A stretch of 10,000 nt of DNA from Zymomonas sp. (lineage in GTDB: Bacteria > Pseudomonadota > Alphaproteobacteria > Sphingomonadales > Sphingomonadaceae): NCBI RefSeq assembly GCF_020216885.1, contig NZ_JAIWON010000012.1:1-10000 (forward strand). Reading direction: 5' to 3'. Shown here piece by piece: positions 1 to 6,995 of the stretch. The notes under the pieces are model-generated. The model ran no database searches. It was not told the origin of the DNA and saw nothing but the letters and a program-made list of their open reading frames with translations. How positions within the stretch are numbered: the stretch's first letter is position 1; each line of letters begins with the position of its first letter. The position numbers were made by a program, and so were the translations under genes.

Positions 1-622
1 AAGCTCCAATTTTTATTAAAATATCCGTCAGTAAAGCCACTGGCAGCAGTCCATCGACACGGTCCATAATACCGCCATGCCCAGGTAAAAGATTGCCGGA
101 ATCTTTGACATTGGCACGTCTTTTCAGCCAGCTTTCAAAAAAGTCACCGGCTTGGGCGACAACAGCCATAGGCGCACCAGCTACCTTCATGATGAAAGGA
201 AGCTGACCAAAATCTGCAATAAAATAAGCCGTAATAGCAGCCGCTATCATTCCACCGATCAGGCCGCTCCACGTCTTTTTCGGGCTTAGAGCTGGACATA
301 TTTTGGCACCGCCAATGAGCCGCCCTGAAAAAAAAGCACCGATATCGGTTGCAGCTGTGACCGCCACAATCCAGCTTACCAGCCAGAGGCCATTAGGCTG
401 TAATCGCAATGAAGTCAGTGCTAATACGGGTAAAAGAGCATAGAAAAAACCGGCAATTATCCAGCCTAAAGAGGCGCCAGTCAGATGTCGCCATTCGCGG
501 AATATCAAAGCAGCGATGACCGCAGCCGATAGAGCAAAGACATAGCCGCCTGCCCAGATAAGGCCAACCGCCAGAACCGCTAATAAAAGTCCAACAATGA
601 TGCGAAGTTTTAGCTCACTCAC
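1..622 (-). CDS. cdsA: Phosphatidate cytidylyltransferase (CDP-diacylglycerol synthase), 3' end cut by window
   Basis: Converts phosphatidate plus CTP to CDP-diacylglycerol in the inner membrane, the precursor of all phospholipids made by PssA and by the phosphatidylglycerol branch. I translated 207 codons from a GTG at 622-620; the frame is still open at position 1. The product is very hydrophobic, with several membrane segments. The CdsA family signature is complete near the C-terminus: S164, L166, K167-R168, K173-D174, G176, P180, then HGG (182-184) and D187-R188-x-D190. The GTG overlaps the uppS stop by 4 bases (GTGA), implying translational coupling, and is the only usable start in this frame near uppS. 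In this family the signature lies close to the C-terminus, so probably only a few residues are missing. The protein would then be clearly shorter than E. coli CdsA (about 285 residues), mostly at the N-terminus. Confidence 0.93.
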   Translation of the reverse strand, partial: MSELKLRIIVGLLLAVLAVGLIWAGGYVFALSAAVIAALIFREWRHLTGASLGWIIAGFFYALLPVLALTSLRLQPNGLWLVSWIVAVTAATDIGAFFSGRLIGGAKICPALSPKKTWSGLIGGMIAAAITAYFIADFGQLPFIMKVAGAPMAVVAQAGDFFESWLKRRANVKDSGNLLPGHGGIMDRVDGLLPVALLTDILIKIGA

Positions 623-1365
623 AAGCCACCATAGCGCCTTTCTCGGCGTGCATATTCTTCTACCGCAGCTTTCAGGGTTTCGCTGCCGAAATCAGGCCAT
701 AAGGTATCTATAAACAGTAACTCGGCATAAGCGGCTTGCCATAATAAGAAATTGGACAAGCGCTTTTCACCAGAGGTTCTGATAACCAAATCAAGAGGCG
801 GTAAATCATGGGTATATAACAGAGATTCAATTGTCCCGACATCAATATTTTCGGGATCAAGCTGCCCTTCTTTGGCTTTCTCTGCAATGCGTTTGGTTAC
901 ATGAACCAATTCGTCTTGTGCGCCATAATTCAAGGCAAAAACTAAAGTCAGCCTTGTATTATTGGCTGTAATTTCAATCGCCTGCTTGAGTAAAGCGACT
1001 AAATCTGGATCAAATCGTGTATAATCGCCGATTACCTTGAGGCAAATGCCGCGTTCTTTGATATTGTGCATTTCCTGCCGAAGGCAAAGCCGCAATAACC
1101 TCATAAGGTCAGCGACTTCGCTTGCAGGACGGCGCCAGTTTTCAGAAGAAAAAGCATATAAGGTCAGAACCTCAATGCCCATTTCTGCGGCTGCCCGTAC
1201 TGTTGCTTTGACCGCATCGGCACCCTTTTTGTGCCCAGCAATTCTAGGTAAATGGCGCGCAGAAGCCCATCGTCCATTGCCATCCATAATGATGGCAACA
1301 TGACGAGGCACAAAAGATGCAGACTTATGCGGTTTTTCCGCAGAATTGGCCAGTGGGGCTATCAC
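619..1365 (-). CDS. uppS: Undecaprenyl diphosphate synthase (cis-prenyltransferase)
   Basis: Adds eight isopentenyl units in cis to farnesyl diphosphate, giving the C55 lipid carrier for peptidoglycan and other surface polymers; a soluble enzyme acting at the membrane. At 248 residues it has normal family length. Visible motifs are the Mg-binding loop MDGNGRWA with D28, H45 in [13 protein letters not shown] (72-79), the diphosphate-binding [15 protein letters not shown] (196-210) and E215 in AYAEL, all matching known catalytic positions in the E. coli enzyme. The start is GTG at 1365-1363, overlapping the frr stop TGA by 4 bases. The next good start candidates lie inside the conserved core. 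The Shine-Dalgarno is weak, so translation probably depends on ribosomes finishing frr. Confidence 0.97.
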   Translation of the reverse strand: MIAPLANSAEKPHKSASFVPRHVAIIMDGNGRWASARHLPRIAGHKKGADAVKATVRAAAEMGIEVLTLYAFSSENWRRPASEVADLMRLLRLCLRQEMHNIKERGICLKVIGDYTRFDPDLVALLKQAIEITANNTRLTLVFALNYGAQDELVHVTKRIAEKAKEGQLDPENIDVGTIESLLYTHDLPPLDLVIRTSGEKRLSNFLLWQAAYAELLFIDTLWPDFGSETLKAAVEEYARRERRYGGL

Positions 1366-1919
1366 TTACCAAGGATTTCCTTTTCCTTGTGCACAGCCAG
1401 CGCATCGATGTCAGCGATTGTTTTATCCGTTAGTTTCTGCACTTCATTTTCGAAGCGCTTCTTCTCGTCTTCGCTGATTTCGTTTTTCTTTTCATCCTGC
1501 TTGATCTGGTCATTACCATCACGACGAACGTTACGAACAGCAATACGTGCCTTTTCGGAATATTGTCCGACCAGTTTTGCGAGTTCTTTACGACGTTCTT
1601 CCGTCAAATCGGGAATAGGGAGACGCAGCATCTGCCCATCAACAATAGGGTTAAGACCCAGACCGGCTGAACGGATGGCTTTATCGACGGGCGTGACATT
1701 GCTTTTGTCCCAGACCTGAACAGTGATCATACGTGGTTCGGGGACAGAAACAGTCGCCACCTGATTAAGGGGCATATTGGCACCGTAAACATCAACGGTA
1801 ACCGGATCGAGCAGACTGGTCGAGGCGCGTCCTGTTCTGAGACCGGAGAAATCACTCTTCAATGATTCCACTGCGCCTTTCATACGCCGTTCCAGATCGG
1901 CTTTATTATAGGCAGCCAT
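1362..1919 (-). CDS. frr: Ribosome recycling factor
   Basis: Works with EF-G to split post-termination ribosomes. The 185-residue length is exactly typical. The protein is rich in charged helices, and the conserved segment [14 protein letters not shown] (124-137) includes R129, R132 and R133. The N-terminal helix holds GLRTGRAS (26-33), and the middle domain has the usual [12 protein letters not shown] stretch. The start is ATG 1919-1917, which shares one base with the pyrH stop (TAATG). A GAGGAA Shine-Dalgarno lies inside the end of pyrH. The pyrH-frr pair is conserved widely in bacteria. Confidence 0.98.
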   Translation of the reverse strand: MAAYNKADLERRMKGAVESLKSDFSGLRTGRASTSLLDPVTVDVYGANMPLNQVATVSVPEPRMITVQVWDKSNVTPVDKAIRSAGLGLNPIVDGQMLRLPIPDLTEERRKELAKLVGQYSEKARIAVRNVRRDGNDQIKQDEKKNEISEDEKKRFENEVQKLTDKTIADIDALAVHKEKEILGK

Positions 1920-2647
1920 TATTCTTCCTCATTACATACTATCGTTGACACACCGTCGCCTTTAAGAACACGGCTGAAATTGCCTTGTTCCCGAATATTG
2001 AAAACAACGATCGGAATATTGTTATCGCGACATAAAGCCGTTGCGCTGGCATCCATAACTTTTAAGTCATCAGCCAGAACGCGATTGAAAGAAACACAGT
2101 CATAGCGTCTGGCTTCTTTTACCTTTTTCGGATCGGCATCATAGACACCATCAACCGAAGTGCCTTTAAACAAGGCATCGCATTTCATTTCAGCTGCACG
2201 CAAGGCCGCACCACTATCAGTGGTAAAAAAGGGATTACCTGTACCTGCTGCAAAAATAACGACCCGACCTTTTTCCATATGCCTCTCCGCCCGCCGACGG
2301 ATAAAAGGCTCGCAAACGGTTGGCATCGGAATAGCGGATTGAACGCGGGTATCAACGCCAAGATTTTCAAGCGCATTTTGGACAGCAATCGCGTTCATTA
2401 CGGTTGCTAGCATACCCATATAGTCGGCACTGCTACGCTCAATGCCTCGGGCGGTTGCTGCTAATCCCCGAAAGATATTGCCTCCACCGACAACAATGCA
2501 TAGCTGGTATCCGGCTTCGCGGGCAGCTCGAATTTCATCGGCAACGCGGGCGACAGTCGCCGGATCAATCCCGAATTGGCCGGGACCCATCAACACTTCG
2601 CCTGACAATTTAAGCAGGACACGGTTGAAGCGCGGGCGTTTATACAC
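1919..2647 (-). CDS. pyrH: Uridylate kinase (UMP kinase), amino acid kinase family
   Basis: Phosphorylates UMP to UDP in pyrimidine nucleotide synthesis; bacterial PyrH is a hexamer regulated by GTP and UTP. Visible motifs, numbered from the GTG start, are the KLSGEVLMG phosphate loop near residues 13-21, [10 protein letters not shown] (52-61), [14 protein letters not shown] (132-145) and [15 protein letters not shown] (161-175). The start is uncertain. The frame also offers TTG at 2653-2651, six bases upstream, but the GAGAGG Shine-Dalgarno is only 2 bases from that TTG and 8 bases from GTG 2647-2645, so I chose GTG (242 residues; TTG would give 244). It is first gene of the pyrH-frr-uppS-cdsA unit, separated from tsf by a terminator. 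Confidence 0.96.
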   Translation of the reverse strand: MYKRPRFNRVLLKLSGEVLMGPGQFGIDPATVARVADEIRAAREAGYQLCIVVGGGNIFRGLAATARGIERSSADYMGMLATVMNAIAVQNALENLGVDTRVQSAIPMPTVCEPFIRRRAERHMEKGRVVIFAAGTGNPFFTTDSGAALRAAEMKCDALFKGTSVDGVYDADPKKVKEARRYDCVSFNRVLADDLKVMDASATALCRDNNIPIVVFNIREQGNFSRVLKGDGVSTIVCNEEE

Positions 2648-2723
2648 CGTCAATACCTCTCGTGACTATCGAAACAAGGTAAGCTCTACTTCTATCAGTA
2701 AATATCGCTATGCCAAGTAAAGG

Positions 2724-2729
2724 ATTATA
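2724..2729 (-). promoter_or_regulatory. Possible -10 element (TATAAT) for the pyrH operon
   Basis: The minus strand reads TATAAT exactly here, about 75 bases before the pyrH start. It directly follows the T-run of the tsf terminator. No good -35 hexamer is visible at 16-18 bases, so the call rests on one hexamer and on the need for a promoter between the terminator and pyrH. Confidence 0.25.
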
Positions 2730-2767
2730 AAAAAGGCCAACTTCTCCTATTTTGAGAGAAGTTGACC
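2729..2767 (-). terminator. Intrinsic terminator after tsf
   Basis: A perfect 9-bp stem, CAACTTCTC (2738-2746) with GAGAAGTTG (2756-2764), encloses a 9-base loop. On the minus strand it is followed by GGCC and six T (complement of 2729-2734). It lies 17 bases after the tsf stop, so it ends the rpsB-tsf transcript and separates it from the pyrH operon. The stem is not very GC-rich, so some read-through is possible. Confidence 0.8.
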
Positions 2768-2783
2768 CTGATGACGAATAAAA

Positions 2784-3707
2784 TTAGACGCCAGCGGCAG
2801 CAGCGACTTCAGCAGCGAAGTCAGTTTCCTGCTTTTCGATGCCTTCGCCAAGCTGGAAGCGAACAAACTGTTTCAGCGTGATCGGCTTACCGGCTTCTTT
2901 ACCGGCCTTGCTGACAACATCGGAAACACGAGTTTTGCCATCAACAACAAAGATCTGGCTAAGAAGGGCATTTTCTTTACGATATTTCGCAACAGCGCCT
3001 TCGACCATGCGGGTCACGATTTCAGCTGGCTTACCAGATTCTGCGGCTTTTTCCTGTGCAATAGCGCGCTCGCGTTCAACAGCAGCATCGTCCAGAGAAT
3101 CTTCATCCAAAGCTAACGGGGTAGCAGCGGCAACATGCATAGCAATCTGCTTGCCCAAAGATTCGAGGAAATCGCTAGGGGCTTCACTTTCGAGAGCAAC
3201 CAAAACGCCGATTTTACCAACGCCTGGTGCAACCTGATTGTGAATATAAGGAACAACAACACCGTTTTCGACTTCAAGAAGAGCCGCACGACGCAGAGCC
3301 TGATTTTCACCGATCGTTGCGATATTCGCGGTCAGAACATCATTGACGGAACCACCGGCTGGGTGCGGAGCCTTGGAAAGGGTGTCGATATCGCTGCCAT
3401 GTTCGAGAACAAGAGCGGTAACAGCTTTGACGAAATCCTGAAATTTTTCGTTTTTGGCAACGAAATCAGTTTCACTGTTGACTTCGAGAACGGCACCTTT
3501 GGTACCATCGATCATAACACCGACGAGACCTTCAGCAGCCTGACGGCCTGATTTTTTCGCAGCGGCAGCCAAACCCTTGGCACGCAGCCAATCAACAGCA
3601 GCTTCCATTTCGCCGTTGGCTTCGTTGAGGGCTTTTTTACAATCCATCATGCCTGCGCCAGTGCGCTCACGCAGAGCTTTCACGGCTGCAGCGGTAATCT
3701 CCGCCAT
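2784..3707 (-). CDS. tsf: Translation elongation factor Ts
   Basis: Nucleotide exchange factor that releases GDP from EF-Tu. The 307-residue length is normal. The N-terminal UBA-like domain (about 1-45) has the signature [15 protein letters not shown]. The core motif TDFVAKN (80-86) contains the D81-F82 pair corresponding to the EF-Tu-contacting D80-F81 of E. coli EF-Ts. The start is ATG 3707-3705 with an AGAGGAAA Shine-Dalgarno; the stop is TAA. It sits 107 bases downstream of rpsB in the conserved rpsB-tsf pair. The gap holds two strong hairpins, and a terminator follows the gene. Confidence 0.98.
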   Translation of the reverse strand: MAEITAAAVKALRERTGAGMMDCKKALNEANGEMEAAVDWLRAKGLAAAAKKSGRQAAEGLVGVMIDGTKGAVLEVNSETDFVAKNEKFQDFVKAVTALVLEHGSDIDTLSKAPHPAGGSVNDVLTANIATIGENQALRRAALLEVENGVVVPYIHNQVAPGVGKIGVLVALESEAPSDFLESLGKQIAMHVAAATPLALDEDSLDDAAVERERAIAQEKAAESGKPAEIVTRMVEGAVAKYRKENALLSQIFVVDGKTRVSDVVSKAGKEAGKPITLKQFVRFQLGEGIEKQETDFAAEVAAAAGV

Positions 3708-3731
3708 AGTTTTCCTCTTTATGTTACGGAT

Positions 3732-3757
3732 GAGGCAGGGAAAGTCTTCCCTGCCTC
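3732..3757 (-). promoter_or_regulatory. RNA hairpin before tsf (rpsB-tsf gap)
   Basis: A perfect 11-bp inverted repeat, GAGGCAGGGAA (3732-3742) with TTCCCTGCCTC (3747-3757), has a 4-base loop. It is GC-rich and very stable, but no T-run follows on the minus strand, so it is not a standard terminator. It ends 24 bases before the tsf start, just upstream of the Shine-Dalgarno. It may be a partial terminator, an RNase processing site or a 3'-end protector for rpsB mRNA. Confidence 0.65.
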
Positions 3758-3769
3758 TAAATTATCAGT

Positions 3770-3807
3770 GTTTCATATCGCGGATAAAAAGAACGCTGAT
3801 ATGAAAC
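3770..3807 (-). promoter_or_regulatory. RNA hairpin just after the rpsB stop
   Basis: Perfect 10-bp arms, GTTTCATATC (3770-3779) and GATATGAAAC (3798-3807), are present. On the minus strand the stem continues inside as GCG:CGC past a one-base bulge, leaving an 11-base loop. It begins 7 bases beyond the rpsB stop. No T-run follows. With the neighbouring hairpin it forms a two-stem structure filling the rpsB-tsf gap. Confidence 0.6.
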
Positions 3808-3814
3808 CGCAATA

Positions 3815-4567
3815 TTAAGCTAAAGCTTCTTCAGCCGCTGGTTCTACAGCTGCGCCGAGATCTTCGCCCAGTTCTTGACGGTTCTGCTGATCGCCACGGG
3901 TAGCGGCTTCAGCGATCGCATCGCAGTAATAACGGACAGCGCGGGCTGCGTCATCATTGGCTGGAATCGGGAAAGCAATACCATCGGGGCTGACGTTGGA
4001 ATCGAGGATAGCAACAACTGGAATACCCAGCGTGTTGGCTTCTTTGATAGCCAATTCTTCTTTATTGGCATCAACGACAAACATGATGTCGGGGATGGTG
4101 CCCATATCGCGAATACCGCCCAAAGACAATTCGAGCTTGTCGCGTTCACGGGTCAGCTGAAGAATTTCTTTCTTGGTGAAACCAGCGGTATCACCGGACA
4201 GCTTTTCTTCGAGGCTCTTCAAACGTTTGATGGAGCCAGAAATCGTGCGCCAGTTGGTCAACATACCACCCAACCAACGGTGGTTGACAAAGAACTGGCC
4301 AGAACGACGAGCGGCGTCAGCAATCGGTTCCTGAGCTTGGCGCTTGGTGCCGACAAATAAAACTTTACCACCGTGAGCAACCGTCTGGCTGATGAAGTCA
4401 AGGGCGCGGGTGAACAAAGGAACAGTCTGAGACAGATCCATGATATGGATGCCGTTGCGATCACCGAAAATATAAGGTTTCATTTTCGGGTTCCAACGAT
4501 GGGTCTGGTGACCGAAATGGGCGCCAACATCCAACAAAGACTGCATAGTAACGGTAGGTACCGCCAT
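3815..4567 (-). CDS. rpsB: 30S ribosomal protein S2
   Basis: Late-assembling small-subunit protein on the solvent side near S1. The 250-residue length is typical for alphaproteobacteria. S2 features are [20 protein letters not shown] (11-30), FVGTKRQAQ (71-79), the signature [15 protein letters not shown] (92-106), a charged coiled-coil insert (about 112-148), and [12 protein letters not shown] with [11 protein letters not shown] (159-191). The C-terminus is an acidic alanine- and glutamate-rich tail. The start is ATG 4567-4565 with a strong AAGGAG Shine-Dalgarno at 7-base spacing. Its leader contains repeated CCGGAAGG elements and inverted repeats that could mediate autoregulation, as is known for S2 in other bacteria. 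Confidence 0.98.
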   Translation of the reverse strand: MAVPTVTMQSLLDVGAHFGHQTHRWNPKMKPYIFGDRNGIHIMDLSQTVPLFTRALDFISQTVAHGGKVLFVGTKRQAQEPIADAARRSGQFFVNHRWLGGMLTNWRTISGSIKRLKSLEEKLSGDTAGFTKKEILQLTRERDKLELSLGGIRDMGTIPDIMFVVDANKEELAIKEANTLGIPVVAILDSNVSPDGIAFPIPANDDAARAVRYYCDAIAEAATRGDQQNRQELGEDLGAAVEPAAEEALA

Positions 4568-4574
4568 AATTATT

Positions 4575-4614
4575 CTCCTTCCGGTTAAACCTCTTCGGGG
4601 AAGTGACCTTCCGG
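4575..4614 (-). promoter_or_regulatory. rpsB leader with a duplicated Shine-Dalgarno-like element
   Basis: The mRNA-sense sequence CCGGAAGG occurs twice: at 4577-4584, where it forms part of the true Shine-Dalgarno, and at 4607-4614. Between them, CTTCC (complement of 4599-4603) can pair with GGAAG of the upstream copy, giving a 5-bp stem with a 4-base loop, or with GGAAG of the copy that covers the ribosome-binding site. The two pairings exclude each other, as in a translational switch. The pairing is seen in sequence; the function is inferred. Confidence 0.4.
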
Positions 4615-4638
4615 ATCGACGAAAGGCACCGGTCGTTC

Positions 4639-4685
4639 AAAAACCCCGAGTGTGAGATATGGGGCGCAGTAACTATAATGCGCCC
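4639..4685 (-). promoter_or_regulatory. Inverted repeat and possible attenuator upstream of rpsB
   Basis: GGGCGCA and TGCGCCC (4662-4668 and 4679-4685) form a perfect 7-bp inverted repeat with a 10-base loop. In the mRNA sense, the CCCC at 4664-4661 could instead pair with GGGG at 4647-4644, followed at once by five T (4643-4639), a weak terminator-like arrangement. The pairings overlap and exclude each other. It could equally be an operator, since a TATAGT hexamer lies in the loop region. The transcription start of rpsB cannot be fixed from the sequence. Confidence 0.3.
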
Positions 4686-4942
4686 AAAAATCAAGAGCAG
4701 GATAAGCTGCTTCGGTTATTTTATATCAGTTATAGCGATTTAACCAGTTTTTAGTTCCAGCTTGACAATGGAACATTTGAAGAACAAAAGGGATAACACG
4801 GCATAATGATATAACAGATTATGCTATTTTTACTCTAGACACGACAGAATCGTCATGTTTTCATGATGAAGGTGGGAAGCAATTTGGAACAAAACAAGAA
4901 CTTAAATTAAAATCTGATGCTGTCTTTAAGAAAGGAAAAGCA
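4686..4942. other. AT-rich intergenic stretch, possible gene remnant
   Basis: No recognisable gene, RNA gene or repeat family lies here. A TTGACA hexamer on the plus strand at 4762-4767 resembles a -35 element but has no convincing -10 at the right spacing. In the frame of the small ORF at 4943, the plus strand is open from 4781 onward without any ATG, GTG or TTG, reading a mostly hydrophilic peptide. This could be chance, or the decayed 5' part of a longer gene. Confidence 0.3.
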
Positions 4943-5191
4943 ATGATAACTTTTTGTTTTTGGGGGATATTGTCTGTTGCTGCTTTATCCAGCGTAATAA
5001 GTCTGATCCAAGATATCCGTTATATTGGGCGTTGGATCTCATCTTTCTATTTTCGGCCAATTCATAAAGCGATTACGATCAATATTAAATTGGCGCCGAA
5101 AACGCTTTCTATGAAAGCAAGACCAAGATTTTTCACTTGGTTTGAAATCCCTGATGATGCATCAGAGGAAAGAGAAAAAATAATTTTTTAA
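4943..5191 (+). CDS. Unrecognised small protein with an N-terminal membrane segment
   Basis: I do not recognise this 82-residue product. The start ATG has a good AAGGA Shine-Dalgarno (4932-4936) at 6-base spacing. Residues 3-22 form one hydrophobic segment, FCFWGILSVAALSSVISLIQ, fitting a single membrane anchor or uncleaved signal. The rest is basic, with a short acidic end (DDASEEREK). The stop TAA at 5189-5191 begins at the last base of a T6 run (5184-5189). A -1 shift there would continue the frame through KEAIDEERNDKPLLSERLFL to a TAA at 5251-5253, giving about 103 residues. The frame is also open upstream back to 4781 without a normal start. It stands alone between rpsB and pssA on the opposite strand. 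It may be a lineage-specific gene or a decaying remnant. Confidence 0.4.
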   Translation: MITFCFWGILSVAALSSVISLIQDIRYIGRWISSFYFRPIHKAITINIKLAPKTLSMKARPRFFTWFEIPDDASEEREKIIF

Positions 5192-5276
5192 AAGAAGCTA
5201 TTGATGAAGAAAGAAACGATAAGCCTCTTCTTTCAGAAAGATTGTTTTTATAAACAGATTAAATTGATTTTAAGTT

Positions 5277-5313
5277 AGGTGAAGGTCTGATTGAAAGAAC
5301 CACCCCTCCACCT
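5277..5313 (-). terminator. Weak hairpin after pssA, possible terminator
   Basis: In the minus-strand RNA, AGGUGGAGG (complement of 5313-5305) pairs with CCUUCACCU (complement of 5285-5277) over 9 bp, including one G-U pair, around a 19-base loop. It lies 37 bases beyond the pssA stop. There is no proper T-run, so termination efficiency would be doubtful. On the plus strand the same stem has one mismatch. Confidence 0.25.
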
Positions 5314-5350
5314 ATTTTGGAGATCGGATTGATAGAATTAGAGTGGATTT

Positions 5351-6151
5351 TCAAGCGTCCTCTGTGACTATAGTTTTTTCTTTAGATTTCATTATCTTGC
5401 TATAACTTAGAATCCCAAAAGGTAGCATTACCGTATAAATAACACTGAAAACCGATAGGACTGCCCAAGGGGCACTAATAAAAGCCGCGGCACCAACCGC
5501 AACCATAACCAACAATCCCAACCGCAATTTTGGGCGAACCCGAAGCACTGACCAGCCAAATGTTGGAAGATCGGCAATCATCAAGAACGCCGATAAGCTG
5601 ATCCATAAACCGACTAATAAAGGCATACGGAACAGATCATATCCCGAGACATACCAAGCATATAAAGGCATCATCGAGAAATTAGCTCCAGCAGGTGCAG
5701 GAACCCCTGTCAGAAAGCCGGCTGATTTGTGAGGTTGATCGAGATAATCGATATTGACGTTAAATCTTGCCAATCGTAACGCGCAACAAACCGCATGAGA
5801 GAGGGCAAATAACCAGCCCCAACGCGGCCAATTTTGTAATGACCAAAGATAAACCAAAATTGCAGGGGCTACTCCAAAGGCGATGGCGTCAGAAAGGGAA
5901 TCTAATTCTGCCCCAAAACGGGTAGCCCCCTTTAAAAGACGGGCAACGCGGCCATCCAAGGTATCAAGAACAGCCGCTACTAAAATAGCATAGATAGCAT
6001 GTTCCCATTCACCGGATACCGCATAACGAATGGCGGTTAATCCACTACATAAAGCCAAAGTGGTAATAGCATTAGGCATCAATGCCCGAACAGGAATGCT
6101 GCGTCTTTCGTTTTGATATCGGTTTTTTGAGCGGGTTTTAGGAAAGGTCAT
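5351..6151 (-). CDS. pssA: CDP-diacylglycerol-serine O-phosphatidyltransferase (phosphatidylserine synthase)
   Basis: Joins serine to CDP-diacylglycerol, releasing CMP, in the inner membrane; first committed step to phosphatidylethanolamine. The 266-residue protein carries the full CDP-alcohol phosphatidyltransferase signature: D63-x2-D66-G67-x2-A70-R71-x8-G80-x3-D84-x3-D88. Several hydrophobic segments surround and follow it, as expected for the membrane-bound type of PssA rather than the peripheral E. coli enzyme. The start ATG (6151-6149) overlaps the psd stop by 4 bases (ATGA) and has a strong GGAGG Shine-Dalgarno inside the end of psd. The LARFNVN motif after the core supports serine over glycerol-phosphate as acceptor. 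Operon position next to psd strengthens the call. Confidence 0.95.
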   Translation of the reverse strand: MTFPKTRSKNRYQNERRSIPVRALMPNAITTLALCSGLTAIRYAVSGEWEHAIYAILVAAVLDTLDGRVARLLKGATRFGAELDSLSDAIAFGVAPAILVYLWSLQNWPRWGWLFALSHAVCCALRLARFNVNIDYLDQPHKSAGFLTGVPAPAGANFSMMPLYAWYVSGYDLFRMPLLVGLWISLSAFLMIADLPTFGWSVLRVRPKLRLGLLVMVAVGAAAFISAPWAVLSVFSVIYTVMLPFGILSYSKIMKSKEKTIVTEDA

Positions 6152-6888
6152 AACCGCCTCCCCGTCAGCGGCCTAACTTGTGATCCAATCTGCCCCAGAA
6201 TGGTTTCGCCGGCAAGGCAACGCTGTCCCAGAGCGACTTGGGGCGTTACCCCTACTGGTAAATAGACATCAAGGCGGCTTCCAAAACGAATAAGCCCAAT
6301 ACGCTCGCCCCGTTCGACATAGTCTTCAACCTTGGTCAAAGGAACAATCCGACGGGCAATTAAACCGGCAATCTGCGTCAGACCGATATTGAGGCCTTCT
6401 TTCGTTTCAATCATGAAATGCTGCCGCTCGTTTTTTTCGCTAGCTTTATCGAGATCGGCATTCACAAAAGCACCTGGGATATAGGCAATACGGGCAATGC
6501 GTCCCGGAACCGGCGCACGATTGATATGCACATCAAAAACGCTCATAAAGATAGAAACGCGCGTTAAGGGCGCATCACCTAATCCGTCTACGCCAGCCAG
6601 TTCAGGCGGCGGCAGCACATCTGCAATTAGACAGACCATACCATCCGCAGGGGAAACAATCAGCCCCTCACCTTCTGGGACTGTTCTGATCGGATCGCGA
6701 AAAAACGCGGCGACACAAAAACAGAGAACACCTAAAGGCCATGCCATCCATAACCAGCTAAAATAGGTGATGATAGCGGAAATAATGACCGCAATAACGA
6801 AGAATTTCCGACCTTCTGGATGGATAGAAGGAAAATGCCAACGGATAGATTGTGCTGCGCTGTTTTTGCGCTGTTCCTCTTTATTCAT
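6148..6888 (-). CDS. psd: Phosphatidylserine decarboxylase proenzyme
   Basis: Decarboxylates phosphatidylserine to phosphatidylethanolamine using a pyruvoyl group made by self-cleavage. The 246-residue protein belongs to the short, single-anchor type. A hydrophobic segment spans about 29-63. SPADG (79-83), DVHINRAP (119-126) and the cleavage site G203-S204 in IRFGSRLDVYLP are present. The site reads FGSR rather than the LGST of E. coli, as is usual in this shorter subfamily. Cleavage before S204 would give a beta chain of 203 residues and an alpha chain of 43. The start ATG 6888-6886 has an AAAGG Shine-Dalgarno, itself within a small inverted repeat. It is first of a two-gene unit with pssA and is divergent from phoR. 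Confidence 0.96.
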   Translation of the reverse strand: MNKEEQRKNSAAQSIRWHFPSIHPEGRKFFVIAVIISAIITYFSWLWMAWPLGVLCFCVAAFFRDPIRTVPEGEGLIVSPADGMVCLIADVLPPPELAGVDGLGDAPLTRVSIFMSVFDVHINRAPVPGRIARIAYIPGAFVNADLDKASEKNERQHFMIETKEGLNIGLTQIAGLIARRIVPLTKVEDYVERGERIGLIRFGSRLDVYLPVGVTPQVALGQRCLAGETILGQIGSQVRPLTGRRL

Positions 6889-6892
6889 GCTT

Positions 6893-6905
6893 GCCTTTTA
6901 AAGGC
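6893..6905 (-). promoter_or_regulatory. Inverted repeat over the psd ribosome-binding site
   Basis: GCCTTT (6893-6898) and AAAGGC (6900-6905) form a perfect 6-bp inverted repeat around one base. The mRNA-sense AAAGG used as Shine-Dalgarno forms one arm. A loop of one base cannot close fully, so at most about 4-5 pairs would form. A modest effect on initiation is possible but unproven. Confidence 0.25.
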
Positions 6906-6937
6906 CTCCTACTCTTCTGACAATGGCTACAATCAGT

Positions 6938-6950
6938 TATCCGTCGGATA
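6938..6950. repeat. 13-base palindrome in the psd-phoR intergenic region
   Basis: TATCCG and CGGATA flank a single T, giving a perfect dyad 50 bases upstream of psd. It lies downstream of the candidate psd promoter, where a repressor could bind. No known operator is recognised. Confidence 0.3.
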
Positions 6951-6995
6951 GGACAGAAGCTTGATTTTTAATAAGGAATTTCAAAATACCAAAGA

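Noticed and set aside
1037..1719. Plus-strand open frames opposite uppS and frr (1037-1303 and 1252-1719)
   Set aside because: Both lie antisense to conserved genes with full motifs, and the peptides look like codon shadows.
2839..3551. Long plus-strand open frames opposite tsf (2839-3237 and 3135-3551)
   Set aside because: They are antisense to a certain EF-Ts gene, have no family features, and arise from the codon pattern of tsf.
3875..4360. 161-codon plus-strand open frame opposite rpsB
   Set aside because: Fully antisense to S2, with no recognisable domain or supporting context.
4762..4767. TTGACA as a promoter for the small ORF
   Set aside because: No -10 of reasonable quality lies 16-18 bases downstream, so a single hexamer in AT-rich DNA is not enough.
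6199..6300. Loss of the LGST motif in Psd as a sign of an inactive enzyme
   Set aside because: The short Psd subfamily normally has a GS cleavage pair in an FGSR-like setting, and the other catalytic motifs are intact.
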